The notes below the pieces were generated by a model, which worked only from the letters and a program-made list of their open reading frames with translations, was not told the origin of the DNA and ran no database searches. From contig JBBMOA010000020.1 in NCBI GenBank assembly GCA_037954235.1, forward strand, positions 15,406,177 to 15,470,176: a DNA stretch of 64,000 nucleotides, read 5' to 3'. The stretch is from Aulostomus chinensis. Lineage: Eukaryota; Chordata; Actinopteri; Syngnathiformes; Aulostomidae. Positions 35,740 through 48,617 of the stretch are shown one piece after another; the stretch's first letter is position 1, and each line of letters starts with the position of its first letter. A program made the position numbers and the translations under genes.

Positions 35740-35800
35740 CCCCCCCCCCCCCACACACACACACACACGCACATGCACACACACACACACACACCCCCCC
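35740..35800. repeat. C13 run with (CA)n
   Basis: Poly-C followed by interrupted CA repeat and a second C7 run. Confidence 0.9.
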
Positions 35801-36859
35801 ACGACCTTGCTCATCTGAACCTTTCAGCCGGTCTCTAAAGTGCTACAATGCTGTTGTGTAGTATCTTGTTTCTGCACAACTATGGTGTGAAGAGGTTGCA
35901 GTATTTGGTTGTTGTCATTCTATCGTTATAAAACTTCAATATGTCCTAACATATCACATCCTGCAATGTGCAAACTGCTCAGTTCATAAAATACTGCTAG
36001 CATGGGTTAATAATACATCAGCTTAAGCAGGCACATTCAAACGCACGATTTTTTGTGTTGTCAAAGTGAAACCTATTCGTAGATGAAAGCTTTGAACACA
36101 TAATCAAAGTCTTCATGAAGATGAAGGTGAGAACAGGCGATCACCAACTCATGTGAGGCCAGATTTTCAGTTCTGACAAAACAAGACTCGGCAATAAGCA
36201 CCTGATGAGCATTTTGATCTCCATGTGTTTTGTACAGTAGTTCAGGTTGCATGATGCTTTCACTATGCTTCATATATCTTAGCATGACATTAGTAGAAGA
36301 ATGCCATAAGGTGTCCACCTCCCAATCCAGAAATATGACTGCTGCCGTCTGCTCTGTTTAATCAAAAAGGTTATAAACCTCTGAATTAGCCCATAAATCA
36401 GTGGTAGTAAAGTAGCAGTTTAATTAAAATGACTTGATTTATTGTATTGCAAGGTTCTTGAATGAAGATGTTCTGCTTCTCCTTTTTTGGGGGACTTTTG
36501 GCAACATAAAGTAACCACAGGCTGGAGGGAATTAGAGGGTGTGGTTGTTGTTTTTACTTCTTCTGGACATTACAAGATGTAGTTTTTAAAATCTCAGGTC
36601 ATTGTGTCAGAATGAAAGTTTAGAACCAAAGTCCACCCCACCCACCATGTCAGTGACTTCTGTTTGGCACGTGTACAGCATTAGGATCGTTTATGCACAC
36701 ACGAGGCCTAATAGCATCACTCATTAAAGAGCCTATTGTTCTCCGAACACACGCACACTGTATGACAGGCAGGTCGTCAACTCCATAAGCAGAATGAGGA
36801 GCTTCAAATCTAGGCCACCTCTAGGATTAGGGCTATCCATCCATTCAGCCATACGTTCA

Positions 36860-36889
36860 CCCCCCCCCCCCCCCACACACACACACACA
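36860..36889. repeat. C15 run with (CA)n
   Basis: Poly-C 36860-36874, then CA units. Confidence 0.9.
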
Positions 36890-38527
36890 AACTCAAAACA
36901 TGAAGCTTGAACTCTATCTGGTTATAATAATATGGCAACATAGCATTTCTGTTTCATGTTCTCTCCAAATCCTACACACTGCTGCTTTACGAGGGAATAT
37001 GGCAGAGTGATCACGAAGGAGAAAATTTTTCGCCTCTTCTTGGCATTGCTCACGCTTTTTTTTTTTTGGTCATCCCTGTATTGTTTTCGCACACTCTCAA
37101 TCTTTCTGTCAACCAGACAGAAGCTACCGCAACAACAAAGTCTATCATATACACTCTTTTATTCTCTGATGGCTGTGCCGGTGGTTTGGCATTGTTTCTA
37201 TCATTCAATCAATCCACCGTAACAACACACTTTCTTTTTATTCGCTCAAAATTCCATGAAATATCTATTTAAGAACATGAACTAACTTCCATCTTGTGAG
37301 TGCACATGCTTCCCACTTCATTGATAGCTCTCCACGTTTTGTTTTTGTCATGGGATTTAAAAAGGACAGACCTGCATTGACCTGCTAAACCCCTCAACTC
37401 TACCTTAACTAATGTTAAATCTCTCTCTCCACCTTCTCACTCTATTGCTAAACCAAGCATGTTTGTTTTCCTTCCTCTCCTCTTTTCTTTTTCAGACATG
37501 AAAGCTTTCATGACCGTCACTGTAATCTCGCCTGTATTGATTTTACACTCCCCTCTTACCCCCCCACCCCCCTGTGAGGTTTTTTTTCTTGTTTTGTTTT
37601 CTTGCATCCTTTGGTTCAGGCTCTGGGCATGAACACATTTCCCTCGGCGTAAACCTGCCAGGTGGAGATAAGCAGGAAATCTAGAGGAGTAGAGGACAGG
37701 CCAGGTAGTTGTTTTGTGCGCACACACTCAGTCTCCGCATCTTTGCATGTGTGGAGAACAGAAACTACAGCAGATAGAATTCATGGAAACAAAAATACAC
37801 ACGAGGAAACACAAGGAAAGCCTCACTGAAGCCATGAAGTCTCGAGATGCCCTTTAGCAAGGCACTGAACCCTTCAATGCTTCAACAACGCAGAAACAAC
37901 AAGTACATCATACTTCTCTTACATCTGCCTTTTCTCTGTGAATTGAAATGTATAATTTACAGAATGTAGAGGAAGATGCTCTCTCTCTCATCCCTCCCGT
38001 CTCTTCTTTCATCCCTACATTTCTGTGAATGAAAGGGAAGCCCCAGGGGTCAATGGGAATCCAATCGCTTTGGTCTTCTCTGAGATGTAGAGCAAGGGAT
38101 GAATAATCTATCAGGAACGAGTGAGTGAGGGGGTGAGAGGCTCAAAGGAGGTAGGATGTTAAGATGAAGAGTAAATTATTATACAGCGTTTTCTTTGTAA
38201 ACCTGTTGTATTGATGTATATATGCTGTACCTCTGTTGCTATTTAAATATTTGATTCTCCCCACTGATACAGCTTCAGTTCCTGTTACTACCAAGAATTG
38301 AAGCCTGTGGAAAAAAGATGTAAGGTATACATACACAAATATGTATGTGTATAAAAATGTTATTTTTAGTGTTTTGAGGAAGATGCTAAACGTAATAGAC
38401 GGCCGACAAAAGGCAAACAGGACTATGGCTGCGTCAACTCTCTGCTGCGCTCATAAAAAGGTAGTTAAACTCCAAACTTTGTCCTGAACAAACATAAACT
38501 TTCTCTCAAACAGGGCACAACCCCTCC

Positions 38528-38570
38528 CACACACACACACCCCCCTCACACACACACACACACACACACA
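38528..38570. repeat. Interrupted (CA)n
   Basis: CA units split by a ccccctc interruption. Confidence 0.9.
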
Positions 38571-39308
38571 GAAGCCTGAGTAAACAATCAGTAAAAATTG
38601 TTTTTCTTACACTAATGACTTTAACATGAGCTAAAGTTCCCGTCCATTACACAACAGCCCGTCACGCTCATCAAACGCCCTCACTCGCTGAATAACCTTT
38701 TCCTGACTCTAAACTCCCACTGGCTCTCTCTCAGCCCTCCTGTCTCCTTCTCTGTCCTCGTTTCTGTCTGTCTGTCTGCCTGTCTGTTGTTCTTCTCCAT
38801 AGAGGTTACTGGTTAACTCCAGTCCTCCATCCTCCCCCTAAACCCCTCTTCTGGTCTTTCCGTCTGATGTACTCCATTGAAGCAGCTGGGATTTCATCAC
38901 ACAGACACAAACACACTCTATACATTCACACAAACACTCATCTACTTGCTGTGTGCACATGCTATGCCGTCATAAACACCAACTTGGTTCAGTTTTAAGT
39001 TTAGAATATTATATGAAGATCAAATTACCTTGCAAATCTAACCAATTACATGACCATTTGCTACAAAGCACTAAATACTACCTTTTTTCTGAGATGTAGT
39101 GTTAGTGAAATATATTAATGTCTATATCAGTGGTCCCCAAACTACGGCCCGCGGGCCGGATCCAGCCCACCTCCACATTTGGCCCGGCCCCCTGAACAAT
39201 ACCAGAGACCCATTTAGATTTTTTTTCCATATGTGTATTTGTATTTGATAATAAAATTGATGACTAGCTATGAACTATTTTCATTATTAACTATTAAGGT
39301 GTGTTCAC

Positions 39309-40006
39309 TAGGGCTGCAACGATTAGTCGACGTTGTCGACAAAAATCGATAATAGCAATAGTCGACGATGAATTCCATCGTCGACTATTGTCGCCACACG
39401 CGCTTTTCCAACAGAGTGACGCATCTCACTTGATTATAATCTCTGCCGAGAGTTGCTCATGCGCAATAGTGTCTCTGTCTCTGAGCGGTAACATACAGGA
39501 ACGCGGCGTCAACATCAGGTTCGCGTGCCAAAACTTCTAAAGTTTGGTGGCATTTTAGCCTGGATACGGCGAATAAAAAGACTACTTGTAGAGGTTGCAA
39601 AGCAGACTGTGCGTATCATGGCGGTGATGCACGAACATTTAAAGAAGCCCTCGGGCAGTTGAACGAAACAGAGTCTGACTCGCCTCGGCGAGATTCAAGT
39701 AACATTCAAGCCAGTACGGTTTTTATGACATACAATGTACATTTTATAAGCGTATTTTCGCTATAAAAGAGAGCTCGAGCGTTATGCCAGACTGTGCCTG
39801 AGAAACGTATTTTAAATTAATGAATGTTCAATAAAAGATGTATTTTTCATTGCACCCATCTTTCTTGTTTATTATCATTTGCCACATAATTAAATCAACT
39901 TCATGCTAAATTTAAGAACAAATTAATAATTATCCGATTTGTCGACTAATCGTTTCAATAGTCGGTGACTAGTCGACTATTAAAATAGTCGTTAGTTGCA
40001 GCCCTC
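39309..40006 (+). mobile_element. Third-level hAT element with BED-finger remnant
   Basis: The ends are TAGGGCTGCAAC (39309-39320) and its inverted partner GTTGCAGCCCTC (39995-40006). They are flanked by gtgttcac (39301-39308) and atgttcac (40007-40014), a target duplication with 7 of 8 matching, located inside the terminal repeat of the second element. The 698-base body begins and ends with tcgacta-rich inverted sequence. A transposase N-terminal fragment lies at about 39500-39730. The rest of the transposase is missing, so this is an internally deleted copy. Confidence 0.85.
39500..39730 (+). pseudogene. hAT transposase fragment, BED zinc finger
   Basis: One frame reads KVWWHFSLDTANKKTTCRGC followed by KADCAYHGGDARTFKEALGQ. 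This is a BED-finger pattern: an aromatic VW..F start, CxxC, then H. The upstream residues (STSGSRAKTS) also fit a hAT N-terminus. The second zinc-binding His expected after KEAL is not evident (L-x-Q-L in place of the L-x-x-x-H ending). No catalytic core or dimerisation domain follows before the element ends. It is a broken relic. Confidence 0.7.
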
Positions 40007-40878
40007 ATGTTCACACCAAACGCAACGCGAATTTTCACGTCACTTTACTCGTGCGAATTTGATCGCTGGATCAATATGTTTATATTCGTGAATAAAGCGA
40101 CGCGAAAATTCACATTGCCGTTTGGTGTGAACACATAGAGCGTGACATTCTATTCCACCCTTCTGCAGTCTGTGCCCCTATCTGGCAAGCCCCAGAAAAA
40201 AATCCTAGACCCGAACCCAGAGAAGGTTGTTTGGAAGTGTCATTATATATTTCCTGACTTTTTTTCTGTGAAGAACCCAGAGAGGGTTTTTTGGTTGTGT
40301 GGCTTTCTGGAAAACAATACATTTTTACGTTTAGGCACCCCTGCGATCGTCACACTTTTTCTGTTACAAACTGACCCCGGCCCCCCATCAGAGAAGGGGA
40401 AAGTTATGTGGCCCTCGCAGAAAAAGTTTGGGGACCCCTGGTCTATATGATGTCATGTTTATTCAGTGTAGTTCTATATGACGTTGTTTACAACCCACTG
40501 CACATCAAGATTTTTAACATTTGATGCCATAGCATAAACAAATACATAAATAACAGATTAGACTGAGGCATCTGTCAATGAACTTCATATGACCGGAGGG
40601 ATTCATCTCATTTGAGCTTCTAGCATCTGATTTAATTCAGGTTAGCACAGAAAACCAATGCAGTTATCACACACACGCGTGTGTGTGAGCATGCGCACGT
40701 ATGTGTGTGAGTGTGTGTGTGCGTGCGAGCTTGTGTGTATGTGAGTCGTGCACGTGATGGGGTATTCTTCTCATTCTTCTGCGTGCTATAGGCTACTCCT
40801 TTTACTCCTTTGTGATCCCTGAGAAAAACCTCCAAGTCCATACAACACCCTGTGAACTACACCATGAGAGCGCATGCT

Positions 40879-40880
<2 letters not shown>

Positions 40881-40914
<34 letters not shown>
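40881..40914. repeat. (CG)/(CA)n microsatellite
   Basis: cgcgcgcacacaca type array. Confidence 0.9.
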
Positions 40915-40917
<3 letters not shown>

Positions 40918-43900
40918 GCATAATCAGACCATGTCCTAGTGTTTTCTGTTGTTCAAGCACATGTATGTGAATATTCCAGCCTTGATGTGGTGACGCGATT
41001 ATATTTGTGTTTGCTGTTCAAACACAGTGTGTGTGTGTCTTTTTTTGAAAAGCACAATCCTAAAATGAAATGGGGGAACAATGTGGAGATGTTATCACAA
41101 GCAAAACTTCGCTCAAAGACTTTCAAAAAGGACAAGAAGAAAGAGATGGGGGAGGAAAAAATTTCGGTCCACAAAATTTCTGAGCGATTCTTTGATGTGG
41201 GGAGAGCAAAGAGGCGTTTTGCTGAGTAGCGATGCAAAGCCGGATAGAAAAGACGGCGTTTAGAAGGACAAAAGAAATGATGAAGGCAGCCGGGAGAGAG
41301 CAGTCAGGAGTGGAGTGGAGCAGAACAGATGAGGCAAGAAGGCTGCTAGGTAGACACATACAAACATACACAAAAGGCTCCGGCAGATATGGCGGTCATG
41401 TCTAACGTTCTCTCTTCTGACGGCTGACCCACACACTCCCAAGTGACCCCTCTTTGAAATCCAAGCTCTGATAAAAGAGTGCGAAAAAACACAGAGAAGC
41501 TCTACTGTTGTCCCTGTCACAAGCGTGCAATAGAAATAAGAGTACGAGCTAAGCCTAACACAACAGAGCACAGTGGAACACAACTGGGCAGTGTGTAACC
41601 GTTGAATACGGAATTCCCGTTGCTTCATTTAACGGGGAAACTTACGGCCTTGAGCACACTAAAAGCTGCATCGCTCGAAATGTGCACGCCTGTTAAACAG
41701 AGAGTTAACGTGCACTATACGAGCAGACTGATTTGTAGTGTGGCAGTTTTGTTGAAGCGTTTTATGTACACAGTCCACGGTGGATTTGTAGCTAACGGTC
41801 CATTTCCCCCTGGCAACAAAGTTTTAAATCTATAGCAATTTAACCCCCCAGCGGGAAGTTGTCAGGACAATAGGAATGGAGAGGCCTGTATTAAAGTGAG
41901 CGGGTTGGCAGGACAACACTCGATGCATGTTTCCCTGTTGTGTTGACGTGACTCTTGACTATTTAATCAAGCGTCCCAACGACCCATTTTCCCCCTAAAA
42001 CTATCTGACTTCAAGCTTCACAAGCAAACATCGCCTACATCCTTTAGACAAAAAAAATGAAGCATGAGAGCGATTTGACACCGGAGATCAAACTATGTAC
42101 TAAATGGAGTGTGAGATTGTTTTTAAACAAGATCTGACTTGGATGAATTCAAGGCTGTTATCTCATGTGTTCATGTCTGCTGTGGTGTTGTTGGCTTTGC
42201 ATCGAGCAAACAGCTTAGCAGCAGCTGACTCTGCGAAAGGGCATCAGCGTCGGCTGGTATCTGTGGGTCTGAATCATAGATACGCCCTGCCTTATCTTAC
42301 ACAGGGTGTTCCAACAGGTGTGGTTAGTTATGACCATGAAAAATCATGGCAACAGATTAATCTCTAATATGGTCTGATGGCACTCCATAGGTAGGTGTGA
42401 TAAGACCAGTAAAGCAATGGATCACTCTATTTTTTTCCATCACCTCATCAATATTCCAGTCCCATGTATCGATGAGCTGTACTTCACCGCGTTGCTGTTC
42501 AGTGAGTGAAAGGAACTTACATTTGCTTTATTTTCCAAAGTCATGCTGACACAATTACAACTACATTTAGTTGTTTTTTTCTGATAAAGGAATGAAGCAC
42601 GTCATCAATGCGCTACTCTAAATACCCCTTCTGTATTGACGGGGTTTTATAAGTTCACTGATGGGTTCTAGCAACAATACCTCAGAGAATATCATCAGTG
42701 TATATGAGCTAGGGACACCTGGATGGAGGGCAAACCCCTGGCAGCCTTCAGAGCCATTATGACCATGATCCAGCCATGCTGTCTCCACTCATATCGACTC
42801 TTTGGCCTTCTTACCCTCCACTAGAACCTCTGTGGACCTGCCACATCAATGACCAAAATGCATTAGTGGGTTGGTGTGCTTGTGTATAAGCGTCCTGGGC
42901 TTGTTCTACATCCGTCTCTTGTTTCATGATGGGACAAAGTGTGACACCAGTCTCCATGAAAATCTGATTGTACATGTGTAAATGTCTGCCTGCAGCTGTT
43001 TCCTCAAGCTATGATCTGCACCTTAAAGGATGCTAGATGAAAGAAAATGTTGCTTTGTCTTTTCTTTCTGCACATGTAGGTTATAAGACCATCCATACAC
43101 GTGCCTACAGTCTACATGCATGCAAGCGTGATGCCACACACTCTTACTATGCATGGGCACATATACATACCCACGCATGAGCGTCCACACAAACACACAT
43201 TATGTTGGCTGCCAGACTAGTTTTCTGACCTACATTTCATTACTGGGGCTGTCTGCTCTTGTCTCCTAAGGGCCTGTGTGTGTATATGTGTGTGTGCTTC
43301 CTCTGCACACTATCAGCAATACCATTTTATAATTAACTCCACACACTAAACACCGTAAATCTGACACAAACACTCGAGATACACAGGCATGGCAGAGTTT
43401 AAAGCTGGCTTTTAATTAACCCTGTTAAGTGACTGATGAATAAGGGAATGATGACAGCAGTAAATACGCAGCAGCTGGAATCATTTGCTTTCAGACAATG
43501 ATTCATCTACGTCAATATTTCACTGCATATTTTCCCGCCGTAGGGTCCAATAAAGAATGATTCACAAAGCCAAACGAGTTGAAAATCTAATCACCTGCAG
43601 GACACGATACGGCTCGACAGGAAAGCATGAGTGAAAACACACTGAATATTGCTTTACGGCTGCACAATTGTACTTTATATCCTGCAGTGTGACCCGACCA
43701 GAGGGTCTTGTCTGATTCAGACGTAGGAGGCACAGAATCAGACTGAGCTAATTTAGGTTAAGTGCCACAAGTAGCTCAAGGGCATGAAGCAACAAGCCAC
43801 CTGGGGTTAGGCTGCATCACAGGAAGGAGAGCAGTGTGTGTGCATGCGCGCTCACGTGTGTGTGTGTTACCAATAGGAAGTGGGTTAAAGCCATATCAAA

Positions 43901-45236
43901 AACAATGTATACATCAGTGTTTATCTGCACTTCCTTTTATATGACATCAAAATTGAAACTATAGCGTTTGACCCATTTCCCAGATTGCATCTCACGAGCA
44001 ACAACAGTAGGTCAGTTGTTTGGGGGGGGGGCCCTGACACACCAGGTCGTCCAATCAACAACGAAACTGACTGACCAGTGACCAGATATTCAGGAAGGGT
44101 GCAAGACTATCAGCCTTGAGGCACTGGCACAAGGTTAGGGCTAGAAGTCGGATGCTAGTTCTGGTGGCTGGTATTGATTAGTGGCATCAACCAATCTGTT
44201 TCCAACACATCACTGGATTTGTTCATCAGGCCCAACATATCGATCCAATTTATATTTCCTCCCACTGCAAAAGAATGTTCTGCAGATGGTTTAACAAGTC
44301 ATGAAACTGCGTCTCTCAACTCCCAAAGCCCCCTTTTGCAGTTGGAAACATATTTTCCTGTTTGTCCAAAATCAGGTGAAATTTCATTGTTTTAACACCA
44401 CTACCTTTTGCAGCATGGCTGGAGGTGCATTGGCTGGAATGACATTGTTTTTCTAAATAGATAGAAGCTAACGCATCATTAGTGAAAAACCTCACTGTTC
44501 CAGTCAGGATTCAGAACCAGGTAGGCTCGGATCAAAACGGCGAGGATATGATTATAAATCCTTCACAATCCAGGATCTCTTGTGTTCAGGCTACACTTCA
44601 CATCCTCCCTCTGATTGTTAGGGATGTAAAAACAAAAAAACAAATAAACCAGAGCAGGACCGGCAACCTCAGATAGGAATCTGGAGAGTTTCAACTATGT
44701 TAATAATCAGATACCACAATCACACAACTACTCAAGAACTGGAAGTTTTCATTCAGCGGAAACAAGAAGAAACCAGTGACAAGTTTGTGCACTGAATCTG
44801 GCTCGAAGAGTAAACCTCACAAAAGGGAGAGTGAAGAATCTGAAAATGTTCTTGTATGCGGCCCAATGTCATGCATGACATTAGAGAAGTGTGACTGCAG
44901 CGTCGGAGGATGCTACTGATCCACTGTTTACCAAACTCATGCAGAGGATCATGATCATCATCAAGACATTGTATTGATTCCCTGTGAGGACTTATGGAGG
45001 TTACAGTGACTGACTCGAGAATACTTCAAAACACAGCCACTTCTCAAACAATGGATACCCCCCCCCCCAAAAAAAATCTGGTATATCATCACTATACATG
45101 GATATTATACTGCAGTAATAGAAGCCTGCAGTAATATTACATGAGTGTTTTAATCCCCAGAGTTTAAGACAGAGAGGTTTAAACATGTCTCAGGACCGGC
45201 TTAGTGCTCACAGCCTGATGTGGATCATGTGTAAAT

Positions 45237-45268
45237 TACACACACGTACACACACACTCACGCACACA

Positions 45269-45306
<38 letters not shown>
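45237..45306. repeat. Interrupted (CA)n
   Basis: CA units with gtac, tc and gc interruptions. Confidence 0.9.
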
Positions 45307-45307
<1 letters not shown>

Positions 45308-46503
45308 CATTGTATGATTGGCAGCATCTGCATTATCAAATGCCACGGTGATGCATTTCACTTATGTGTGTTTTACTGTGCACGTCTGTGTGCTAAATCA
45401 AGCTTCCTCCAATGATAATCCTATTCTGAAACCTTGTCTAGGAAAAAAAAAAAGCAGGACCCCCAAATCCACTTAACCCCTCCCTTCCTCAACCCCCCCT
45501 TTATTCTTTAATAAACCCCCTCCCTTGCTCTCCCTGTCCCATCTGAGCAATAATGGAGGAATGGAGGCATTAATAGAAAGAACAGGCCTCTCTAGGATGC
45601 AGTCAATGCGACCTCCTTAATGAGCCACCAGGGAAACCAGACCAGCTCCCTGATCAAATACCCTCCAAATTTAAGACCACATAGTCCAAATTAAATTCCT
45701 TGTGACAACTTGTGTGTCTTTGGTACAGATAAATATGTGCGTCTTCTGTCTGATGGGCAATTAATTCAATGCTAATTACATTTGGTAATTAACATAATCT
45801 CATCAAAATGTTAATTCAACGGCACACGCTGAGGCTTTTTGTGTGCAGTAATTCTACATTAGTTAAAAATGATGGTTCACAGATAATCAACTTTGCAACA
45901 ATAGAATGGAGACTCTAGGCGCTACCATCCGCTTGTCTGTATTATACTGCCACCTGGTGGGGGAAATGAGTAACAACAGATATAAATGGTCTTTCACTGG
46001 CATTCAGCTTTTACTCTTTAAAAAACGATGAACAGGAATTTAGGTTCTGTGATAAACAAACAAACAAACAAAAGAGAGTAAAATTCCCCTGTGGATTTAA
46101 AAAAAAAAAAGACTATAGCTTTAGTTTCTCTTTTGTCTTTAACCCCAATCATCGATCCATGTGGAGTTTAAACCCTTTTTAAAGAGATGTTGCCATGGAG
46201 AGGACAAGGACAGATTTAAAGAGCCTCTTAAAATCACTTTCATTCCTTTGCCTCCCTTTTCTGGCTCCTTTTATAATCAGTCTCTATGGGGGGACATGAG
46301 CTTTTCGGAGGCTTTGCTTTGCTTTCTGGAGGCTTAATGGAACCTCCAGCTGATTGGGACATAAAGGAGCCTGAGGCTGGGGCAAAGGCAGGAGGGAGGA
46401 GGGAGTCTTGGGTACAACATGGAGTAACAGAGGATGAGATGTGTTAGATGGTGGAGCAAAGAGCCCTGACAAGAGCAATTAGAGTACCCTCCTGTGGAAA
46501 TAA

Positions 46504-46573
46504 GAAGTTTCAATCAATCATTTCAAGACAAGCAACAAAAAAAAAATTACAATTTTATGTATGTATGTGTGTG

Positions 46574-46618
<45 letters not shown>

Positions 46619-46650
46619 TGCTTGGCTTGAAATGATTGATTTCAAACTTC
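46504..46650. repeat. Inverted repeat around a TG/TA/CA microsatellite
   Basis: The arms 46504-46535 and 46618-46650 are almost perfect reverse complements (core aatcaatcatttcaag, 23 of 24, extending outward to gaagttt with one small gap). The interior (tgtgtgtatatatatatacacacaca) is itself self-complementary, so a long hairpin is possible. No target duplication was noticed. Confidence 0.8.
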
Positions 46651-47480
46651 ATCCATCACTTTTATCTGGTTATAATGAATGCTACTATTCCTCCCAGGCT
46701 GATGTTTGCTCTGGTTTGAAGGAGACGGTGCACTTTACGTGAACCATGCAGAAGAAGTCAGGAACATATCTGTGTGAAGCCAAAAAGTCGACTGGTCAGT
46801 AGTACAAAAAAAAGAGAGCCAGAAACCTCAGAGGACTCAAGCAGCATGGGGTTGGAAACAAGCTCCTTCTAATAGCAGCACTCATTTAAGAAATGAGCTG
46901 TGACCGAGCTCGGCAAAGCTTTGGAGTGCTTAAAGTCACTTATCCTGCACTAGGCCACAATTAGATCTTTCAATTTGATTGTCTTCCTAACAACGAGAGC
47001 ACTGTTGGACCGATTAAGGATAAAGACCAGGGTGAAGGCTGTGGCTAGAGTAAGGACACAGCTCTGAATAAAATAGCATTTGCTTTTGAGGTCTGTTGGT
47101 ATTGTGAGTGCTGAACAGACCCTGGTATTCATCCTGGAGTCATTTTTCCGACTGAAGATGTGATTAGCATGACTGCAATAGAAAACAATGGAGAAAGAAT
47201 TGAATGGGATAAATCTGAAACTCAACTTCATATCTTTAATGATGCAAACAGGTGTACATCTCTTTATGTGTAACTGCACGTCTCTCATAGAACATAGAAG
47301 AAAGTCCAATTGTGTTGCATGTGCAACTGTGTGTCAAGGACATTGTTGACGATTGTCCCTCATGAGAACAATATTGGTCTTTATGAGGCCAGAAATAAAC
47401 CTTTTGACTGAAAGAAAAGAGGTACAAAGTGATTTCAAACTTGTCAAGGCATACTCAATTGTTCTTCAAAAGGGGCAACA

Positions 47481-47498
47481 CCCCCCCCCCCCCCCCCC
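47481..47498. repeat. C18 homopolymer
   Basis: Perfect run of 18 C. Confidence 0.95.
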
Positions 47499-48364
47499 GA
47501 TTCTTGATCAGTGGAAGTAAGACATCTTCCTGATTCGCATTTCTAACCCGTTTGGTCAATTGGAGGATGAATGTCTCTGTGGATCAGAGTCATTATCTGA
47601 CTGTTATGTCCTAATGTGATAATCAAGCCATTAGTTAGAACTCAATAACACACATATGGGGCCGTGATGGTCCCACCTGATCCCTCCTGGACTCACTTCA
47701 TTCTCCTCCTCCACTGCTTCCTGTCAGCTGAGACCAGCTGGGCACAACTAGTCAGACAACATTATCTATTATCTATTACAATCAAACAAGGGAAAAACTC
47801 ACTTTTCTCTGACTTAAGCTCTGTTTTTAATGGCAGAACAAGAAGAAATTTGGGTGGTTGAGGGCAAATATTATTATCTTAGGAGATTTAACGGATAACA
47901 TGATGATTTATAAGGGAAAACAATGAATGCATGGCTTTAAAATGAAATGAGAGCCATCTAGGTTACTGATCATGAAACCTTGCAACAGCACACACTGAGA
48001 CAATATAATCAGGGATGACATGATTGGACTTTCAGTCACACATGATGGGATAGCACCTGGTTAGTCTGTCACATTAAGCTTTTAACAAGCTGAGGCTTCC
48101 CTATCTGTTAGATCCACAGCTTGCTATTACTGACTGATTACACCTCATCTGCTTTATCTCCTTACTGACGGACAGTTAAGATGTGGCTCCGTTTATTCCG
48201 AACGGATACATACAGAAGAAAAAGTCAGACATTCGCCCACTCACACAAACAGACTTGATGAAAAGATGGAAGAGGGAGGAAAAGATTCAGCGGGAAAACA
48301 GAGTCTTAACCTATTTTACAGTTGAATGACCCCCAACTAAACCTCTGACTCCCCCCATTCCTAA

Positions 48365-48366
<2 letters not shown>

Positions 48367-48417
<51 letters not shown>
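48367..48417. repeat. (GT)n microsatellite
   Basis: About 24 GT units, then gcgtgcatgcgtgcgtg. Confidence 0.95.
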
Positions 48418-48419
<2 letters not shown>

Positions 48420-48564
48420 CATGCGTGCGTGGAATTCCCCTTTTCTCCATCTCATTACACTGTGTGTCATGCTCTCCACTTCATTGTTCTTCTACCGGGG
48501 GTTTTCATCCACATCAAGGATTAAGTGTGTACTTGTCTTTAACAATCTGGTGGAAAAAGTTTGA

Positions 48565-48567
<3 letters not shown>

Positions 48568-48614
<47 letters not shown>
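48568..48614. repeat. (GT)n microsatellite
   Basis: About 23 GT units, 150 bases from a similar array. Confidence 0.95.

Positions 48615-48617
<3 letters not shown>

Larger units (their letters stand above)
34921..39119. other. Upstream NHSL1 territory, no gene seen
   Basis: Intron of longer NHSL1 forms or promoter flank. Contains (CA)n at 35519-35597 and 38528-38570, mixed C/CA runs at 35740-35800 and 36860-36889. Remaining sequence is unique and non-coding in appearance. Confidence 0.6.
39298..40135. mobile_element. Second-level fold-back element, split by a third
   Basis: The left piece (ggtgtgttcac, 39298-39308) and right piece (40007-40135) rejoin as one short palindromic element. Its ends read tgttcacaccaaacg and cgtttggtgtgaaca, with further inverted similarity inward (cgcgaattttcacgtcactt against the complement of 40090-40115). 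A target duplication was not clear. The class is unresolved: a MITE-like DNA element. Confidence 0.7.
39120..40448. mobile_element. Non-autonomous hAT (Charlie-type) element with nested insertions
   Basis: The ends are CAGTGGTCCCCAAACT (39128-39143) and the inverted AGTTTGGGGACCCCTG (40425-40440), 15 of 16 matching. A perfect 8-base target duplication gtctatat flanks it (39120-39127 and 40441-40448), the hAT signature. The 1313-base body includes two younger elements (about 39298-40135 and 39309-40006). What remains of the host element is about 475 bases with no transposase, so it is a small non-autonomous copy. The Charlie label rests on the CAGNGGTCCCC ends. Confidence 0.9.
40449..46500. 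other. Upstream NHSL1 territory, no gene seen
   Basis: Unique sequence with (TG)/(CA) arrays near 40664-40740, 40881-40914 and 45237-45306. TAAT-rich block at 45570-45860 and a block at 43395-43570 look like candidate regulatory sequence. Open frames were read and show no coding pattern. Confidence 0.6.

Noticed and set aside
35381..35814. Frames of 90-125 codons around 35.5 kb
   Set aside because: Made almost entirely of (CA)n read as Thr-His or Cys-Val.
41260..41628. 122-codon - frame
   Set aside because: No recognisable domain, irregular codon use, no in-phase donor.
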